64,000 nucleotides of DNA from Pleomorphomonas carboxyditropha (lineage in GTDB: Bacteria > Pseudomonadota > Alphaproteobacteria > Rhizobiales > Pleomorphomonadaceae): the NCBI RefSeq assembly GCF_002770725.1, contig NZ_NQVN01000012.1, positions 1 to 64,000 of the forward strand. Reading direction: 5' to 3'. The position numbers were made by a program, and so were the translations under genes. Positions within the stretch are counted from its first letter, which is position 1, and each line of letters starts with the position of its first letter. The notes under the pieces were generated by a model. The model made no database searches. It saw only the letters and a list, made by a program, of their open reading frames with translations, and had not been told where the DNA came from. This document shows positions 20,204 to 28,599 of the stretch, one piece after another.

Positions 20204-21676
20204 TCAGAAAACCGTAGCCGTCTCGGCCGGCACGCTGACCGCCGGCGTTCCCGCCGCGAACACCTTGCCGATGCCGATCACCAGCGGCTGGTCGGTCGGC
20301 ACCGAGCCGAGCGCCACCAGATCCCCGAGGCGATGGCGCTCCAGCCGCTGCCCGCGCTGGCCGACGCCGAAGCCGAACGCCACCGGCGTTTCCGGCGGCA
20401 AACCCTCGGCGATCAGCCGAGCGGCCAGCCGGCCGGCGGTGCGGCCGCCCATGTAGACGATCAGCGTCGTGTCGGGATCGGCGAGGCCGCGCCAGTCGAG
20501 CCCCTCGTCGAGCTCGCCGCTCTTGGCGTGGCCGGTGACGAAGCGCAGCGAGTGGGCGGCATCGCGATGGGTCAGCGAGGCGCCGAGCGCCGCGGCGAGA
20601 GCGATGCCGGCCGAGATGCCCGGCACCACCTCCACGGTGACGCCCTCGGCGACGAGCCGCTCGATTTCCTCACCGGCCCGGCCGAACACCATGGGATCGC
20701 CGGCCTTCAGGCGAACGACGCGCTCGCCGGCCCGCGCCAGTTCGACCATCAGCTCGTTGATGTCTTCCTGCCGGCAGGACGCCCGGCCGCCGCGCTTCCC
20801 AACCATGACGCGCCGCGCCTCGCGGCGGGCCAGCTCCAGCACGTCCGGCGAGACGAGATCGTCGTAGAGCACCACGTCGGCCGATTGCAGCGCCCGCACC
20901 GCCTTCAGCGTCAGGAGCTCCGGCTCGCCCGGCCCGGCGCCGACCAGGATCACCCGGCCCGGCTGTTCGGCCGACCGGGCGGCGCCTTCCACCTCGGCGA
21001 CCAGCCGCGCCGCCTCGCCCTCGTCCGGCGCCGGTCCGAAGGCGCGCTCGGCGAAGCGTTCCCAGAAATTGCGCCGTGGCGCGCCGGGCGCCAGGCGTGA
21101 GGTGACGGCGTCGCGGATGCGGCCGGCCAGCGCGCCCCAGGCGGAGATCGCCGGCGGCAGCAGCGTCTCGATGCGGCGGCGGATCGCCTGCCCCATCACC
21201 GGCGCCGCGCCGTCGGTGGAGATGCCGATCACCACCGGCGAGCGGTTGACGATCGAGCCGAACAGCACGTCGCAGGCGTCCGGCTTGTCGACGATGTTGA
21301 CGAGCGCCCCGGCCGCGTGGCCGGCCGCCTGGAAGGCGGCGATCTCCTCGGGCTCGTCGCTGTCGAGCACGGCGAGCGCGCTGCCGGCGAGATCGGCGTC
21401 CGCCCAGCCGCGCCTAAAGAGCGTCAGCCGGCCCGGCGGCGTGCCGCGCTCGACGACGGCGACGAGCTCGACATCCGGCGCCTCGGCGAACACCTGGACG
21501 TCGCCGCCGGCCGCCGAAAACAGCTCGGCCTTCCAGGCCACCGCTTCCGAGCTGCCGGCCACCACCACCCGCCGGCCCGTGAGGTCGACGAACAGCGGCA
21601 GCCGGGCCAGCGGCTGCATGCGGGCCGGAAAGGTGCGGAGCGGGGCGCGTCCGTCGCGCTCGGTCATCTCGGGCAT
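20204..21676 (-). CDS. cysG: Siroheme synthase (trifunctional CysG)
   Basis: Makes siroheme from uroporphyrinogen III for sulfite and nitrite reductases. 490 residues. N-terminal precorrin-2 dehydrogenase/ferrochelatase (residues about 20-220) with LPLFVDLTGRRVVVAGSSEA and the catalytic region NIVDKPDACDVLFGSIVNRS. C-terminal SAM uroporphyrinogen III methyltransferase (about 235-475) with VGAGPGEPELLTLKAVRALQ, DVVLYDDLVSPDVL, RLKAGDPMVFGRAGEE and GISAGIALAAALG. ATG 21676 or 21667 are both possible starts; the latter has AGGA ten bases upstream. No assimilatory sulfite or nitrite reductase gene is next to it. Confidence 0.93.
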   Translation of the reverse strand: MPEMTERDGRAPLRTFPARMQPLARLPLFVDLTGRRVVVAGSSEAVAWKAELFSAAGGDVQVFAEAPDVELVAVVERGTPPGRLTLFRRGWADADLAGSALAVLDSDEPEEIAAFQAAGHAAGALVNIVDKPDACDVLFGSIVNRSPVVIGISTDGAAPVMGQAIRRRIETLLPPAISAWGALAGRIRDAVTSRLAPGAPRRNFWERFAERAFGPAPDEGEAARLVAEVEGAARSAEQPGRVILVGAGPGEPELLTLKAVRALQSADVVLYDDLVSPDVLELARREARRVMVGKRGGRASCRQEDINELMVELARAGERVVRLKAGDPMVFGRAGEEIERLVAEGVTVEVVPGISAGIALAAALGASLTHRDAAHSLRFVTGHAKSGELDEGLDWRGLADPDTTLIVYMGGRTAGRLAARLIAEGLPPETPVAFGFGVGQRGQRLERHRLGDLVALGSVPTDQPLVIGIGKVFAAGTPAVSVPAETATVF

Positions 21677-22015
21677 CCTGGTCAGGGTTCAGTGAGGCGT
21701 CAGTATCTCAAAGGCGGCGGCGCGACAGAAGAACCGCCGTGCCAAACTCCGTCCATAGCCGGATTTTCATTGCCCGAATACTGCGAAAGGCAGTCAGGTT
21801 TTTCCCGGTCCGACAATCGAAGGTCGCCGAAAGAGTTCGCCGCCGGCATCGACGCCCTCGGGAGGCGGCAATGTCCGGCGGCGATGCGCTGGGCCCTATT
21901 GTCGGGCCGGTTCCCTTGGAAGGTGCGCCGTTCTCGGCCCACTCGGATTGAGAAAAAGCAGAAAGCGTGCCAGTCCCCGGAGCGTTCCATGGAGGACGCG
22001 GCGGCGGCTGGCGGC
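21677..22015. other. Non-coding gap, nothing recognised
   Basis: About 340 bases upstream of cysG. No coding frame with family features, no clear promoter and no repeat were seen. Confidence 0.4.
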
Positions 22016-22146
22016 ACCGTGCCCGAGGTTCTCCGCCCACACGGAGGGCGGTAGTTTATATAACTGTTTTCTCTATATAATTCTGTCATCCTGCGCGAAG
22101 GCGCAGGACCTCGGGTAGAACGGAACAATCGGCCGATATAGGTCTC
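22016..22146. repeat. Family A palindromic repeat, copy 5 (short form)
   Basis: Left half diverged (CCCGAGGTTCTCCGCCCACA...). Spacer TTTATATAACTG...TATATAATTCTG. Right hairpin CCTGCGC/GCGCAGG is intact. Ends GGCCGATATAGGTCTC, the exact complement of the left end of copy 2. Confidence 0.75.
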
Positions 22147-22246
22147 ATGAGCCAAGCGGGGCGGACAAAACGCAGCCGCCGTACCGGCTGCCCATTTCGC
22201 GGGCATCTGCCCAAGAGTCGTGCCGGGCTGTTGCCCGCAAACGACG

Positions 22247-22273
22247 ACGCGCCGGGCGGGGCACCCGGCGCGT
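22247..22273 (-). terminator. Hairpin downstream of ohr
   Basis: Perfect ten-base arms ACGCGCCGGG/CCCGGCGCGT, loop CGGGGCA, 45 bases past the ohr stop. No real T run follows, so it may be a 3'-end stabilising stem and not a true terminator. Confidence 0.4.
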
Positions 22274-22317
22274 CGATGGTCGGCATTAGGCGGGACGGGG
22301 GGGAGGGGCAACCCGCC

Positions 22318-22740
22318 TCAGAGCACGACCAGCGTTTTCTCGATATTGCCGCGCGTCGCATGGCTGTAGGGGCAGACCACGTCGGCCTTCTTGACGAGGT
22401 CCTCGACCACGGCGCGCTCGACGCCCGGCACCTTGATCTCCAGCTTGGCAGTGATGCCGAAGCCGGTGCCGTCGTCGCGCGGACCGATGCCGATATGCGC
22501 GTCGATCGACGCCTCGGCCGGAATGGATACCTTTTCCTTGGACGCCACGAACTTCAGCGCGCCCATGAAGCAGGCCGAATAGCCGGCCGCGAACAGTTGC
22601 TCCGGATTGGTGCCCTGACCGTTGTCGCCGCCCATCTCCTTCGGGGTCGACAGATCGACCTTCAGCCGGCCGTCGGAGGTCTCCGAGTGGCCGGTGCGGC
22701 CGCCGGTCGTGTGGGCATGGGCGGTATAGAGAATGGTCAT
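22318..22740 (-). CDS. ohr: Organic hydroperoxide reductase Ohr
   Basis: Thiol peroxidase of the OsmC/Ohr fold that detoxifies organic and fatty-acid hydroperoxides using dihydrolipoamide. 140 residues. Both catalytic cysteines are present, Cys57 in AAGYSACFMGAL and Cys123 in VVCPYSHATRGN; the conserved N-terminal Arg region and Glu of TNPEQLFA are also visible. ATG 22740 gives the canonical MTILYTAHA start; the longer frame runs into the operator. Divergent from ohrR with a palindromic operator between them, the classical arrangement. Confidence 0.95.
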   Translation of the reverse strand: MTILYTAHAHTTGGRTGHSETSDGRLKVDLSTPKEMGGDNGQGTNPEQLFAAGYSACFMGALKFVASKEKVSIPAEASIDAHIGIGPRDDGTGFGITAKLEIKVPGVERAVVEDLVKKADVVCPYSHATRGNIEKTLVVL

Positions 22741-22776
22741 GGCTTCCTCGCCTGTTGGTGTTCCGATGCCCATATT

Positions 22777-22790
22777 AATTGCGCGCAATT
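22777..22790. promoter_or_regulatory. OhrR operator in the ohr-ohrR intergenic region
   Basis: Perfect palindrome AATTGCGCGCAATT, 36 bases upstream of ohr and 133 upstream of ohrR. It resembles the known A/T-flanked, GCGC-centred OhrR sites. A degenerate second cluster (AATTTCGAGCAATTCACAATT) follows at about 22791-22812. Confidence 0.75.
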
Positions 22791-22923
22791 CAATTTCGAG
22801 CAATTCACAATTCCGTGATCACCGGCGATTTCCGCTGGGGAATTGTGGCCTGCACCGTATATTGATCCCCGTATTCGGCGAAAAAACGCCGAAGGCCACG
22901 AAAGGTTCCAACTTCGGATCGAC

Positions 22924-23391
22924 ATGACCAGCGCGCCCAAGCTCTCCGACCAGCTCTGCTTTGCCGCCTATTCCTTCACGCACGCCCTCAACCGCGCCTA
23001 CCGGCCGCTGCTCGAGCCGCTCGGCCTCACCTACCCGCAGTATCTGGTCATGCTGGTGTTGTGGGAGGACGACGGGCAGACGGTGAAGGAGATCGGCGAC
23101 CGCCTGAAGCTCGATTCCGGCACGCTGACGCCGCTGCTGAAGCGGCTCGAGGCGGGCGGCTACGTGACGCGCCGGCGCGGGCGAGAGGACGAGCGGCAGG
23201 TGATCGTCCGCCTCAGCGACGAGGGACGGGCCCTATCGGAGAAGGCGGCGCAAGTGCCGGTCGAGCTCGGCTGCGCCATGGGCGCCGGATTGGGAGAGAT
23301 CGCCGAGCTGCGCGAGCGCCTCACTGCCCTGCGCGACCGGTTAGGCGAAGCCGGCTGTGCCGTCGGCGAGCCGGAGGCGAGCCAGGGGTGA
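22924..23391 (+). CDS. ohrR: MarR-family organic peroxide sensor OhrR
   Basis: Dimeric repressor that leaves DNA when its reactive cysteine is oxidised by organic hydroperoxides. 155 residues. The sensing Cys12 lies in [20 protein letters not shown], and the winged helix is typical ([20 protein letters not shown], then [19 protein letters not shown]). The start ATG 22924 gives this conserved N-terminus; the upstream in-frame extension to 22843 lacks it. A second Cys near the C-terminus (EAGCAVGE) could form a disulfide partner, as in two-Cys OhrR proteins. Regulates ohr and probably itself. Confidence 0.92.
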   Translation: MTSAPKLSDQLCFAAYSFTHALNRAYRPLLEPLGLTYPQYLVMLVLWEDDGQTVKEIGDRLKLDSGTLTPLLKRLEAGGYVTRRRGREDERQVIVRLSDEGRALSEKAAQVPVELGCAMGAGLGEIAELRERLTALRDRLGEAGCAVGEPEASQG

Positions 23392-23399
23392 CCGGCGAA

Positions 23400-23520
23400 C
23401 GATGCCTCGAAATGACGACCGATCGGGCTCTCATCCAGACGATTTTCGAGCCGAGGGGATACCGATCCGCGCGAGAAAAATGCGTCAGCCCAATAAGATA
23501 GGGCGTTTCCTGCCTTTCGG
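23400..23520. repeat. Rhizobial-type intergenic repeat remnant
   Basis: Contains CGATTTTCGAGCCGAGGGGA, GAAAAATGCGTCAGCCCAAT and AGATAGGGCGTTTCCTG, a pattern I recall from intergenic regions of many Hyphomicrobiales. No coding potential seen. It lies between ohrR and the end of the convergent sugar operon. Confidence 0.35.
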
Positions 23521-23541
23521 AATCACGACGGCCCGCCGCCG

Positions 23542-24093
23542 TCACTCCAGATTGGTGTGATTGGCGCGCATCGCTTCCGGGCCGACCTTCAGCGCCTCGC
23601 GCAGCTTGAGGATGAGGCATTCGAACAGCACATACTGGGCGCCCTCGAACAGCGATCCCATCGGCAGCACCGAGGTCGACGGGCCGGAATCGTTGGCCAT
23701 CGTCTGCGCCGGGATGGTCAGCACGACGTCGGCGGCCAGGGGACAGGCCCCGCCGGGCTGCGCCGTCACGCAGAGCGTTTGGGCGCCGGCTTCGGAGGCC
23801 GTCTTCATCAGCGCGGCGACGGTCGAAAAATATCCCGGCCCGGCCGAAACGATGAGCAGATCCCCCCGGCCGAGCGGCGGCGCGTTCATGTCGCCGACCA
23901 CCGACGCCGAACGCCCCAGATGATGGAGCCGCATGGCGAGCCCCTTGATTTGCAGCCCCTCGCGCCCGACGCCATAAAGCGCTATCCGCCTGGCGGCGGC
24001 GATCGCCGCCACGGCCCGATCGACCTCGGATTCGTCGATGCGGGTGAAGACGGCGGCCAGATCGTCGAGCGCCCGCCGATAGATCGACACCAT
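23542..24093 (-). CDS. SIS-domain sugar-phosphate isomerase (6-phospho-3-hexuloisomerase-like)
   Basis: 183 residues, a single SIS domain. IALYGVGREGLQIKGLAMRL is the sugar-phosphate binding loop, followed by PLGRGDLLIVSAGPGYFSTV. The C-terminal PMGSLFEGAQYVLFECLILK and MRANHTNLE are typical of HxlB/6-phospho-3-hexuloisomerases, which convert 3-hexulose 6-phosphate to fructose 6-phosphate. No HxlA (hexulose-phosphate synthase) is nearby, so the ribulose-monophosphate pathway is unlikely. In this operon it more probably isomerises a phosphorylated imported sugar. ATG 24093 has AGGAGG seven bases upstream. Last gene of the five-gene operon 28599-23542. Confidence 0.75.
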   Translation of the reverse strand: MVSIYRRALDDLAAVFTRIDESEVDRAVAAIAAARRIALYGVGREGLQIKGLAMRLHHLGRSASVVGDMNAPPLGRGDLLIVSAGPGYFSTVAALMKTASEAGAQTLCVTAQPGGACPLAADVVLTIPAQTMANDSGPSTSVLPMGSLFEGAQYVLFECLILKLREALKVGPEAMRANHTNLE

Positions 24094-24138
24094 TTTCCAT
24101 CCTCCTGTTGGGCCTCCGCACGGCGGAGCGGGACCGGC

Positions 24139-25020
24139 TCAGGCCGACCTGAGCAGAGCCATCGCCGCCTGCATGTCGGAAAGGACGGTCGCGTCCGGTT
24201 CCTCGAAGGCATAGACGACCTCGAGGAAGAACGTTTGGTCCTTCAGCTTGTGCCGGTTCCAGAAGGCCGACAGATCGGCCGGACTTATCAGTCCGTCATG
24301 CGTGAAGTTCCAGTGCCGATCGTAGAGGCCGTCGGTCTGCTGGATGTGGTAGGCGGCGATGTACTCGCCGCAGACGGTCATCCAGTGCTCCATGGTGGCG
24401 TCGTCGCCGAACAGTGGCTTGAACATGGCGTGCCCCCAATCGACGTTGAGGCGCACGGGCACATCCGTCGCTCCCTCGAGGTCGTGCATCAGGCGCAGCG
24501 CGTCGGCGGCCGTCGAGGGAAATTCGGTCGACAGCGGCACCGGCTCGACCATGAGCATCTCGAGGCCGCGCGCCTTGGCGTGGCGGGAAATCCCCACGTA
24601 GATGTCGAGCGCCGTCTTGTAGATTTCCCGGCGTTTTCCCGGATCGACGGCATCGTCGGCGCTGAACGAGCCGAACGGCATGCCGGCGACCGGCACCTCC
24701 ATGGCGGCGGTCATGTCGATCGCCCGGACCAGATGCTGGCGGCCGAGGTCGCGCAGTTCCGGCGTCGGCGCCAGGATGTGGTTGTAGCTGTAGCTGGCGA
24801 GGCCGCCGAAGCTGCTCTCGACGGTGACACCGGCCCGGGCGAAGGCCTGGGCATAGGCGCTGGCAAGCGCGTCGCGCTGGGCTTCCGGCCACCAGGGATC
24901 GACGAGATCCCAGGTGAACTGGACGTAGCGGGTGTCGAGATCGTCGGCGACCAGAGCGGCCAGGCGCTCGGCTTCCAGCCAGCGTTTGACGGCGAAGGAG
25001 AGGTTGAGTCCGAGTTTCAT
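24139..25020 (-). CDS. TIM-barrel sugar-phosphate isomerase/epimerase
   Basis: 293-residue protein of the xylose-isomerase-like TIM-barrel superfamily. Likely metal and catalytic residues are in MLMVEPVPLSTEFP (Glu), LNVDWGHAMF (Asp, His), AAYHIQQTDG (His) and FFLEVVYAFE (Glu), matching the Glu-Asp-His-Glu set of ketose 3-epimerases. It might be a tetrulose- or hexulose-phosphate 3-epimerase; the exact substrate is not evident. ATG 25020 follows a GAGGAT site. Lies between the ABC permease and the SIS isomerase in one operon, pointing to a short pathway that funnels an imported sugar into central metabolism, although no kinase is encoded here. Confidence 0.7.
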   Translation of the reverse strand: MKLGLNLSFAVKRWLEAERLAALVADDLDTRYVQFTWDLVDPWWPEAQRDALASAYAQAFARAGVTVESSFGGLASYSYNHILAPTPELRDLGRQHLVRAIDMTAAMEVPVAGMPFGSFSADDAVDPGKRREIYKTALDIYVGISRHAKARGLEMLMVEPVPLSTEFPSTAADALRLMHDLEGATDVPVRLNVDWGHAMFKPLFGDDATMEHWMTVCGEYIAAYHIQQTDGLYDRHWNFTHDGLISPADLSAFWNRHKLKDQTFFLEVVYAFEEPDATVLSDMQAAMALLRSA

Positions 25021-25044
25021 GGGGATCCTCGCTTGGTCTCCGGT

Positions 25045-26007
25045 TCAGATGTCGCGACGCATGTAGCGGCGGGAGATGGCGTCGAACGAGATGGCCAGCA
25101 CCACGATGACGCCGCTGACGACGCCCTGCCAATAGGGCGACACGCCGAACAGGACGATGATGTTCTCGATGATGGCGATGATGGCCGCGCCCAGGATGGC
25201 GCCGACCGGCGTGCCGACGCCGCCGGTGGTGGCGACGCCGCCGATGACCGAGGCGGCGATCGGCGGCAGCACCCAGGTGGCGCCGATCGACGGCTGGGCC
25301 GTGCCGAGGCGGGCGACCATCAGCAGGCCGGCGAGAGCCGCCAGCGTGCCGGCGGCCGTGAACACCAGGACGCGCACCCGGTTGACCTTGATGCCGAGCA
25401 TGGCGGCGGCGGCGGCGTTGTTGCCGATGGCATAGATATAGCGGCCGAGCGGCGTCTTCAGGGTGACGAAGGCGGCGATCGCCAGCACCACGATCATGAC
25501 GACGAACGGCACCGGCACGCCGAGCACGTCGCCGCGCCCGAGGAACTGGATCTCCTTGGGGATGTTGGTGATGGCCACGCCCTTGGTCAGCACCAGGTTG
25601 ATGCCGCCGTAGATGCCGGCCGTGCCGATGGTCAGCACCAGCGAGTGCAGCCCGAGCTGGGTGACCATGATGCCGTTGAAGAAGCCGAGGCCGGCGCCGA
25701 GGGCGAGGCTGAGGAAGATGGCGATCCAGGGATTGATGCCGAAGCTCATCATCAGAATGCCCGCGACGACGCCGCACAGGCCGCCGATCACGCCGAGCGA
25801 CAGGTCGAGCTCGCCGAGGATCAGCAGCATCGACTGGCCGACCGTCACCAGGCCGACGAAGGCCAGCGACCGGGCGATCACCGATATGTTGTAGGACGTC
25901 AGGAAATAGGGGGACAGCAGGGCCGACAGCACGAAGATGATCAAGAGGGCAACGAATACGCCGGCAAGCGAGTTCGCCAGGAGGAAGGAAAGGGTTTTAC
26001 GCTGCAT
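25045..26007 (-). CDS. Ribose-type sugar ABC transporter permease
   Basis: Inner-membrane permease of the RbsC/BPD_transp_2 family. 320 residues, about nine or ten helices. The family motif is in LVLTIGTAGIYGGINLVLTK and AIGNNAAAAAMLGIKVNRVR (coupling loop to the ATPase); GELDLSLGVIGGL is the conserved DLSVG-like segment. Its ATG at 26007 overlaps the end of the ATPase gene by 11 bases. Probably homodimeric, since no second permease gene is present. Confidence 0.88.
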   Translation of the reverse strand: MQRKTLSFLLANSLAGVFVALLIIFVLSALLSPYFLTSYNISVIARSLAFVGLVTVGQSMLLILGELDLSLGVIGGLCGVVAGILMMSFGINPWIAIFLSLALGAGLGFFNGIMVTQLGLHSLVLTIGTAGIYGGINLVLTKGVAITNIPKEIQFLGRGDVLGVPVPFVVMIVVLAIAAFVTLKTPLGRYIYAIGNNAAAAAMLGIKVNRVRVLVFTAAGTLAALAGLLMVARLGTAQPSIGATWVLPPIAASVIGGVATTGGVGTPVGAILGAAIIAIIENIIVLFGVSPYWQGVVSGVIVVLAISFDAISRRYMRRDI

Positions 26008-27511
26008 TGGAATGACTCCCGGAGCCGAAGATGGCGCCGATAAGCGTCTCGTTGCTGGTGGTGGCGTTGTCGAAGCTGCCCGTCTGGCGGCCCGCGTACA
26101 TGGTGACGATGCGGCTCGCGCACTTGCGCAGCTCGTCCATCTCGGAGGAGATCAGGATGATGCCGACCCCGGATTCGGCGAGGCGCTTCATGATCTTGTA
26201 GATTTCCGCCTTGGTCCGGACGTCGATGCCCTTGGTCGGCTCGTCGAAGATCAGCACCGACGGCGAGGTGGCCATGGCCCGGCCGATGATCGCCTTCTGC
26301 TGGTTGCCGCCCGACAGGAACGAGATCTTCTTGTCCATGCTGGCGGTCTTGATGTCGTAGGCGGCGATGATCGCTTCGACCAGGGTCCGTTCCCGGCGCG
26401 AGGAGATGCCGAACCGGGCCAGCGTCTGCTTCAGGATCGAGATGCCGATGTTCTCGCGCAGCGAAAGCTGCGGCAGGATTCCGTGCAGCTTGCGCTCCTC
26501 CGACAGGTAAAGCAGGCCGTGGTTGACCGAATGGCTGGTGTCGCCGAGCGTATGGGGGTGGCCGCGCAGCCTGACCGTGCCGGCCCTGGCCTTCAGGTAG
26601 CCGAAGATTGTCTGCATCACCTCCGAGCGGCCGGCGCCGAGCAGGCCGGCGAAGCCCAGGATCTCCCCGTGGCGAAGCTCGAAGCTTATGTCGTGGAAAC
26701 GGCGGCCGGCGAGGCCCCGGACTTCGAGGATCGGCGGACCCGATGGCGGCTCGGCCGGCGGCGTCGGACGGAAATGCTCCTCGAAGGAAAGCTCGGAACC
26801 GCTCATGGCGCGGATGAGATCGCGCTCGGTGATGTCGGCGATCCGGCCGTCGGCCACTTTTTCGCCGTTGCGCAGCACGGTGAAGTCGTCGCCGATCTCC
26901 AGCACCTCGCCCATCTTGTGCGAGATGAAGATGATGGCGTGGCCGGTGTCGCGGAACGACCTGACGACGTTGAAGACGCGCTCGATCTCCGTCGTCGTCA
27001 GCGACGACGTCGGTTCGTCGAGGATCAGCACCTTCATGTGCTTGTTGGTCGAGGCGCGGGCGATCTGCAGCAACTGCTGGTCCGGCACCGAGATGTTGCG
27101 CACCAGGTCCGACGGCCTGGCGGTGATGGCGAAGCGGTCGAGATAGGCCTTCGCCTCGCGCTCGAGGGCGCGCTGGCTGATCAGGCGGCCGGTGAAGTCG
27201 GCGCGGTCGTAGGGAATGAACAGGTTTTCCGCCACCGACAAATGCGGGAACAAACTGAGTTCCTGCGGTACGTAGGCAATGAAGCGGAACTTCGCCGGAT
27301 CCTCGGCGACGTCCTTGCCGTCGATGATGATACGTCCGCGGGTCGGCGCCGGATCGGAGCCGGTGATCAGCTTGACCAGGGTCGACTTGCCGGCGCCGTT
27401 TTCGCCGGCCAGGACGTGGACGCGACCAAGCTCCAGCTTGAGACTGACGTTGTCCAGCGCGCGGACGCCCGGAAAGTCGCGTCCCAAACCTTCAACTTCG
27501 AGAAATGCCAT
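25997..27511 (-). CDS. Ribose-type sugar ABC transporter ATP-binding protein (duplicated domain)
   Basis: 504 residues with two ABC domains, as in RbsA/XylG/MglA. The N-terminal half has Walker A AGENGAGKSTLVKLI, a degenerate signature (NISVPDQQLLQIARA) and Walker B VLILDEPTSSL. The C-terminal half has the usual modified Walker A (GFAGLLGAGRSEVMQ), signature LSGGNQQKAIIGRA and Walker B VLIFDEPTKG. ATG 27511 (MAFLEVEGLG) is used because AGGA lies eight bases upstream; the longer frame runs through the intercistronic hairpin. Confidence 0.9.
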   Translation of the reverse strand: MAFLEVEGLGRDFPGVRALDNVSLKLELGRVHVLAGENGAGKSTLVKLITGSDPAPTRGRIIIDGKDVAEDPAKFRFIAYVPQELSLFPHLSVAENLFIPYDRADFTGRLISQRALEREAKAYLDRFAITARPSDLVRNISVPDQQLLQIARASTNKHMKVLILDEPTSSLTTTEIERVFNVVRSFRDTGHAIIFISHKMGEVLEIGDDFTVLRNGEKVADGRIADITERDLIRAMSGSELSFEEHFRPTPPAEPPSGPPILEVRGLAGRRFHDISFELRHGEILGFAGLLGAGRSEVMQTIFGYLKARAGTVRLRGHPHTLGDTSHSVNHGLLYLSEERKLHGILPQLSLRENIGISILKQTLARFGISSRRERTLVEAIIAAYDIKTASMDKKISFLSGGNQQKAIIGRAMATSPSVLIFDEPTKGIDVRTKAEIYKIMKRLAESGVGIILISSEMDELRKCASRIVTMYAGRQTGSFDNATTSNETLIGAIFGSGSHSNAA

Positions 27512-27596
27512 GGTTCGTGTCCTGGGGGCCGAGGCGGCCGGCCTCCGCTCGCGAGGCGGCCGACCGTTCCGGGCGGGATCGCCGCCCCGTTGCACT

Positions 27597-27627
27597 CGCG
27601 GGAGGGATCGGGCCGGTCCCTCCCGCG
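27597..27627 (-). terminator. Intercistronic stem-loop after the sugar-binding protein gene
   Basis: Perfect 11-base arms CGCGGGAGGGA/TCCCTCCCGCG, nine-base loop, no T run. It starts 25 bases past the binding-protein stop and precedes the ATPase gene. Such stems usually stabilise the upstream mRNA or attenuate, giving more binding protein than transporter. Confidence 0.55.
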
Positions 27628-27651
27628 GCGGCGGATGCCGCTGGGCCTGGA

Positions 27652-28599
27652 TCACTCGCCGATATTGTCCTTGGTCAGCACGGCGATGCCGGTATCGATG
27701 GTCTTCGGCGTTTCGACGCCGAGGGCCTTCTGCCACATGGTCATGACGGCCCAGTAGCCCTGCATCTGCGGCTTGGTCGACGACGAGCTGTCGGCGATGC
27801 CGTCGCGGATGGCCTGAAGCATCTCCGGCAGGTTGTCGAGACCGACCAGCGTGACCTGGCCGGCCTTGCCGGCTTCGGTGATGGCCTGGGCGATGCCGAT
27901 CGGGCCGGCCGCGTCGCAGGCGACCCAGCCCTTGAGGTTCGGGTTGGCCTGCATGATGGCGGCCGCCTGCTTCTGGGCCGTCTCGATGTCGTCGTTGTCG
28001 ATGCCGGTGGCGACCAGCTTGATGTTCGGATACTTCTCGAACACCTTCTTGTGGCAGTCGGCGCGGATCGCGTGGTTCGGCGCGCTCGGCACGCCCATCA
28101 TGATGGCGACTTCGCCCTCTTCGTTGAGCAGCTTGACCAGACGTTCGGACGCGATCTCCGCCTGCTCGCAGAAGTCGTTGCCGATCGCCGTCAGCTCCAT
28201 GCCCTCGGGCGGCACGGAGTCGAACACCGACACCTGGATGCCTTGCTCGATGGCCTCCTCGAGCGGGGCGCGGTTGCCGGAGGGGTCGAGCAGGTCGATG
28301 GCGATGCCGTCCGGATGGGTGGCGATCGTCGATTCGAGGATCTGGTTCTGCTGGACGACGTCAGCCTGCTGCGGCGCGCTGTACTCGATGGCCACCTTGG
28401 CGCCGGTCTGGGCCTCGATCACCGCGGCGGCATGCTTGGCACCGTCATTCACCAGGTCGAACCAGGGATGGACGACCTTCGGAACGATGACGAAGCGGAA
28501 GCTGTCCTTCTTGGTCAGACCCGGCAGCTCGTCGGCGAAGGCCGCGCCGGTGAACAGAAGGGCGGAAGCGGTCAGCAGAGCTACGGTAAGCTTTTTCAT
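27652..28599 (-). CDS. Sugar ABC transporter substrate-binding protein (ribose/PBP1 type)
   Basis: Periplasmic binding protein, first gene of the five-gene sugar operon. 315 residues with a Sec signal (MKKLTVALLTASALLFTGAAFA, cleavage after AFA). The mature part shows the Peripla_BP_4 pattern: VVHPWFDLVNDGAKHAA, a sugar-contact segment DGIAIDLLDPSGNR, and hinge region VTLVGLDNLPEMLQAIRDG. ATG 28599 has AAGGAGGAG just upstream; the frame extends to 28671 but those residues are not signal-like. Ligand unknown. Confidence 0.88.
   Translation of the reverse strand: MKKLTVALLTASALLFTGAAFADELPGLTKKDSFRFVIVPKVVHPWFDLVNDGAKHAAAVIEAQTGAKVAIEYSAPQQADVVQQNQILESTIATHPDGIAIDLLDPSGNRAPLEEAIEQGIQVSVFDSVPPEGMELTAIGNDFCEQAEIASERLVKLLNEEGEVAIMMGVPSAPNHAIRADCHKKVFEKYPNIKLVATGIDNDDIETAQKQAAAIMQANPNLKGWVACDAAGPIGIAQAITEAGKAGQVTLVGLDNLPEMLQAIRDGIADSSSSTKPQMQGYWAVMTMWQKALGVETPKTIDTGIAVLTKDNIGE

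Noticed and set aside
22747-22803. Longer Ohr start at 22803
   Set aside because: Would place the palindromic OhrR operator inside the coding sequence; MTILYTAHA at 22740 is the family start.
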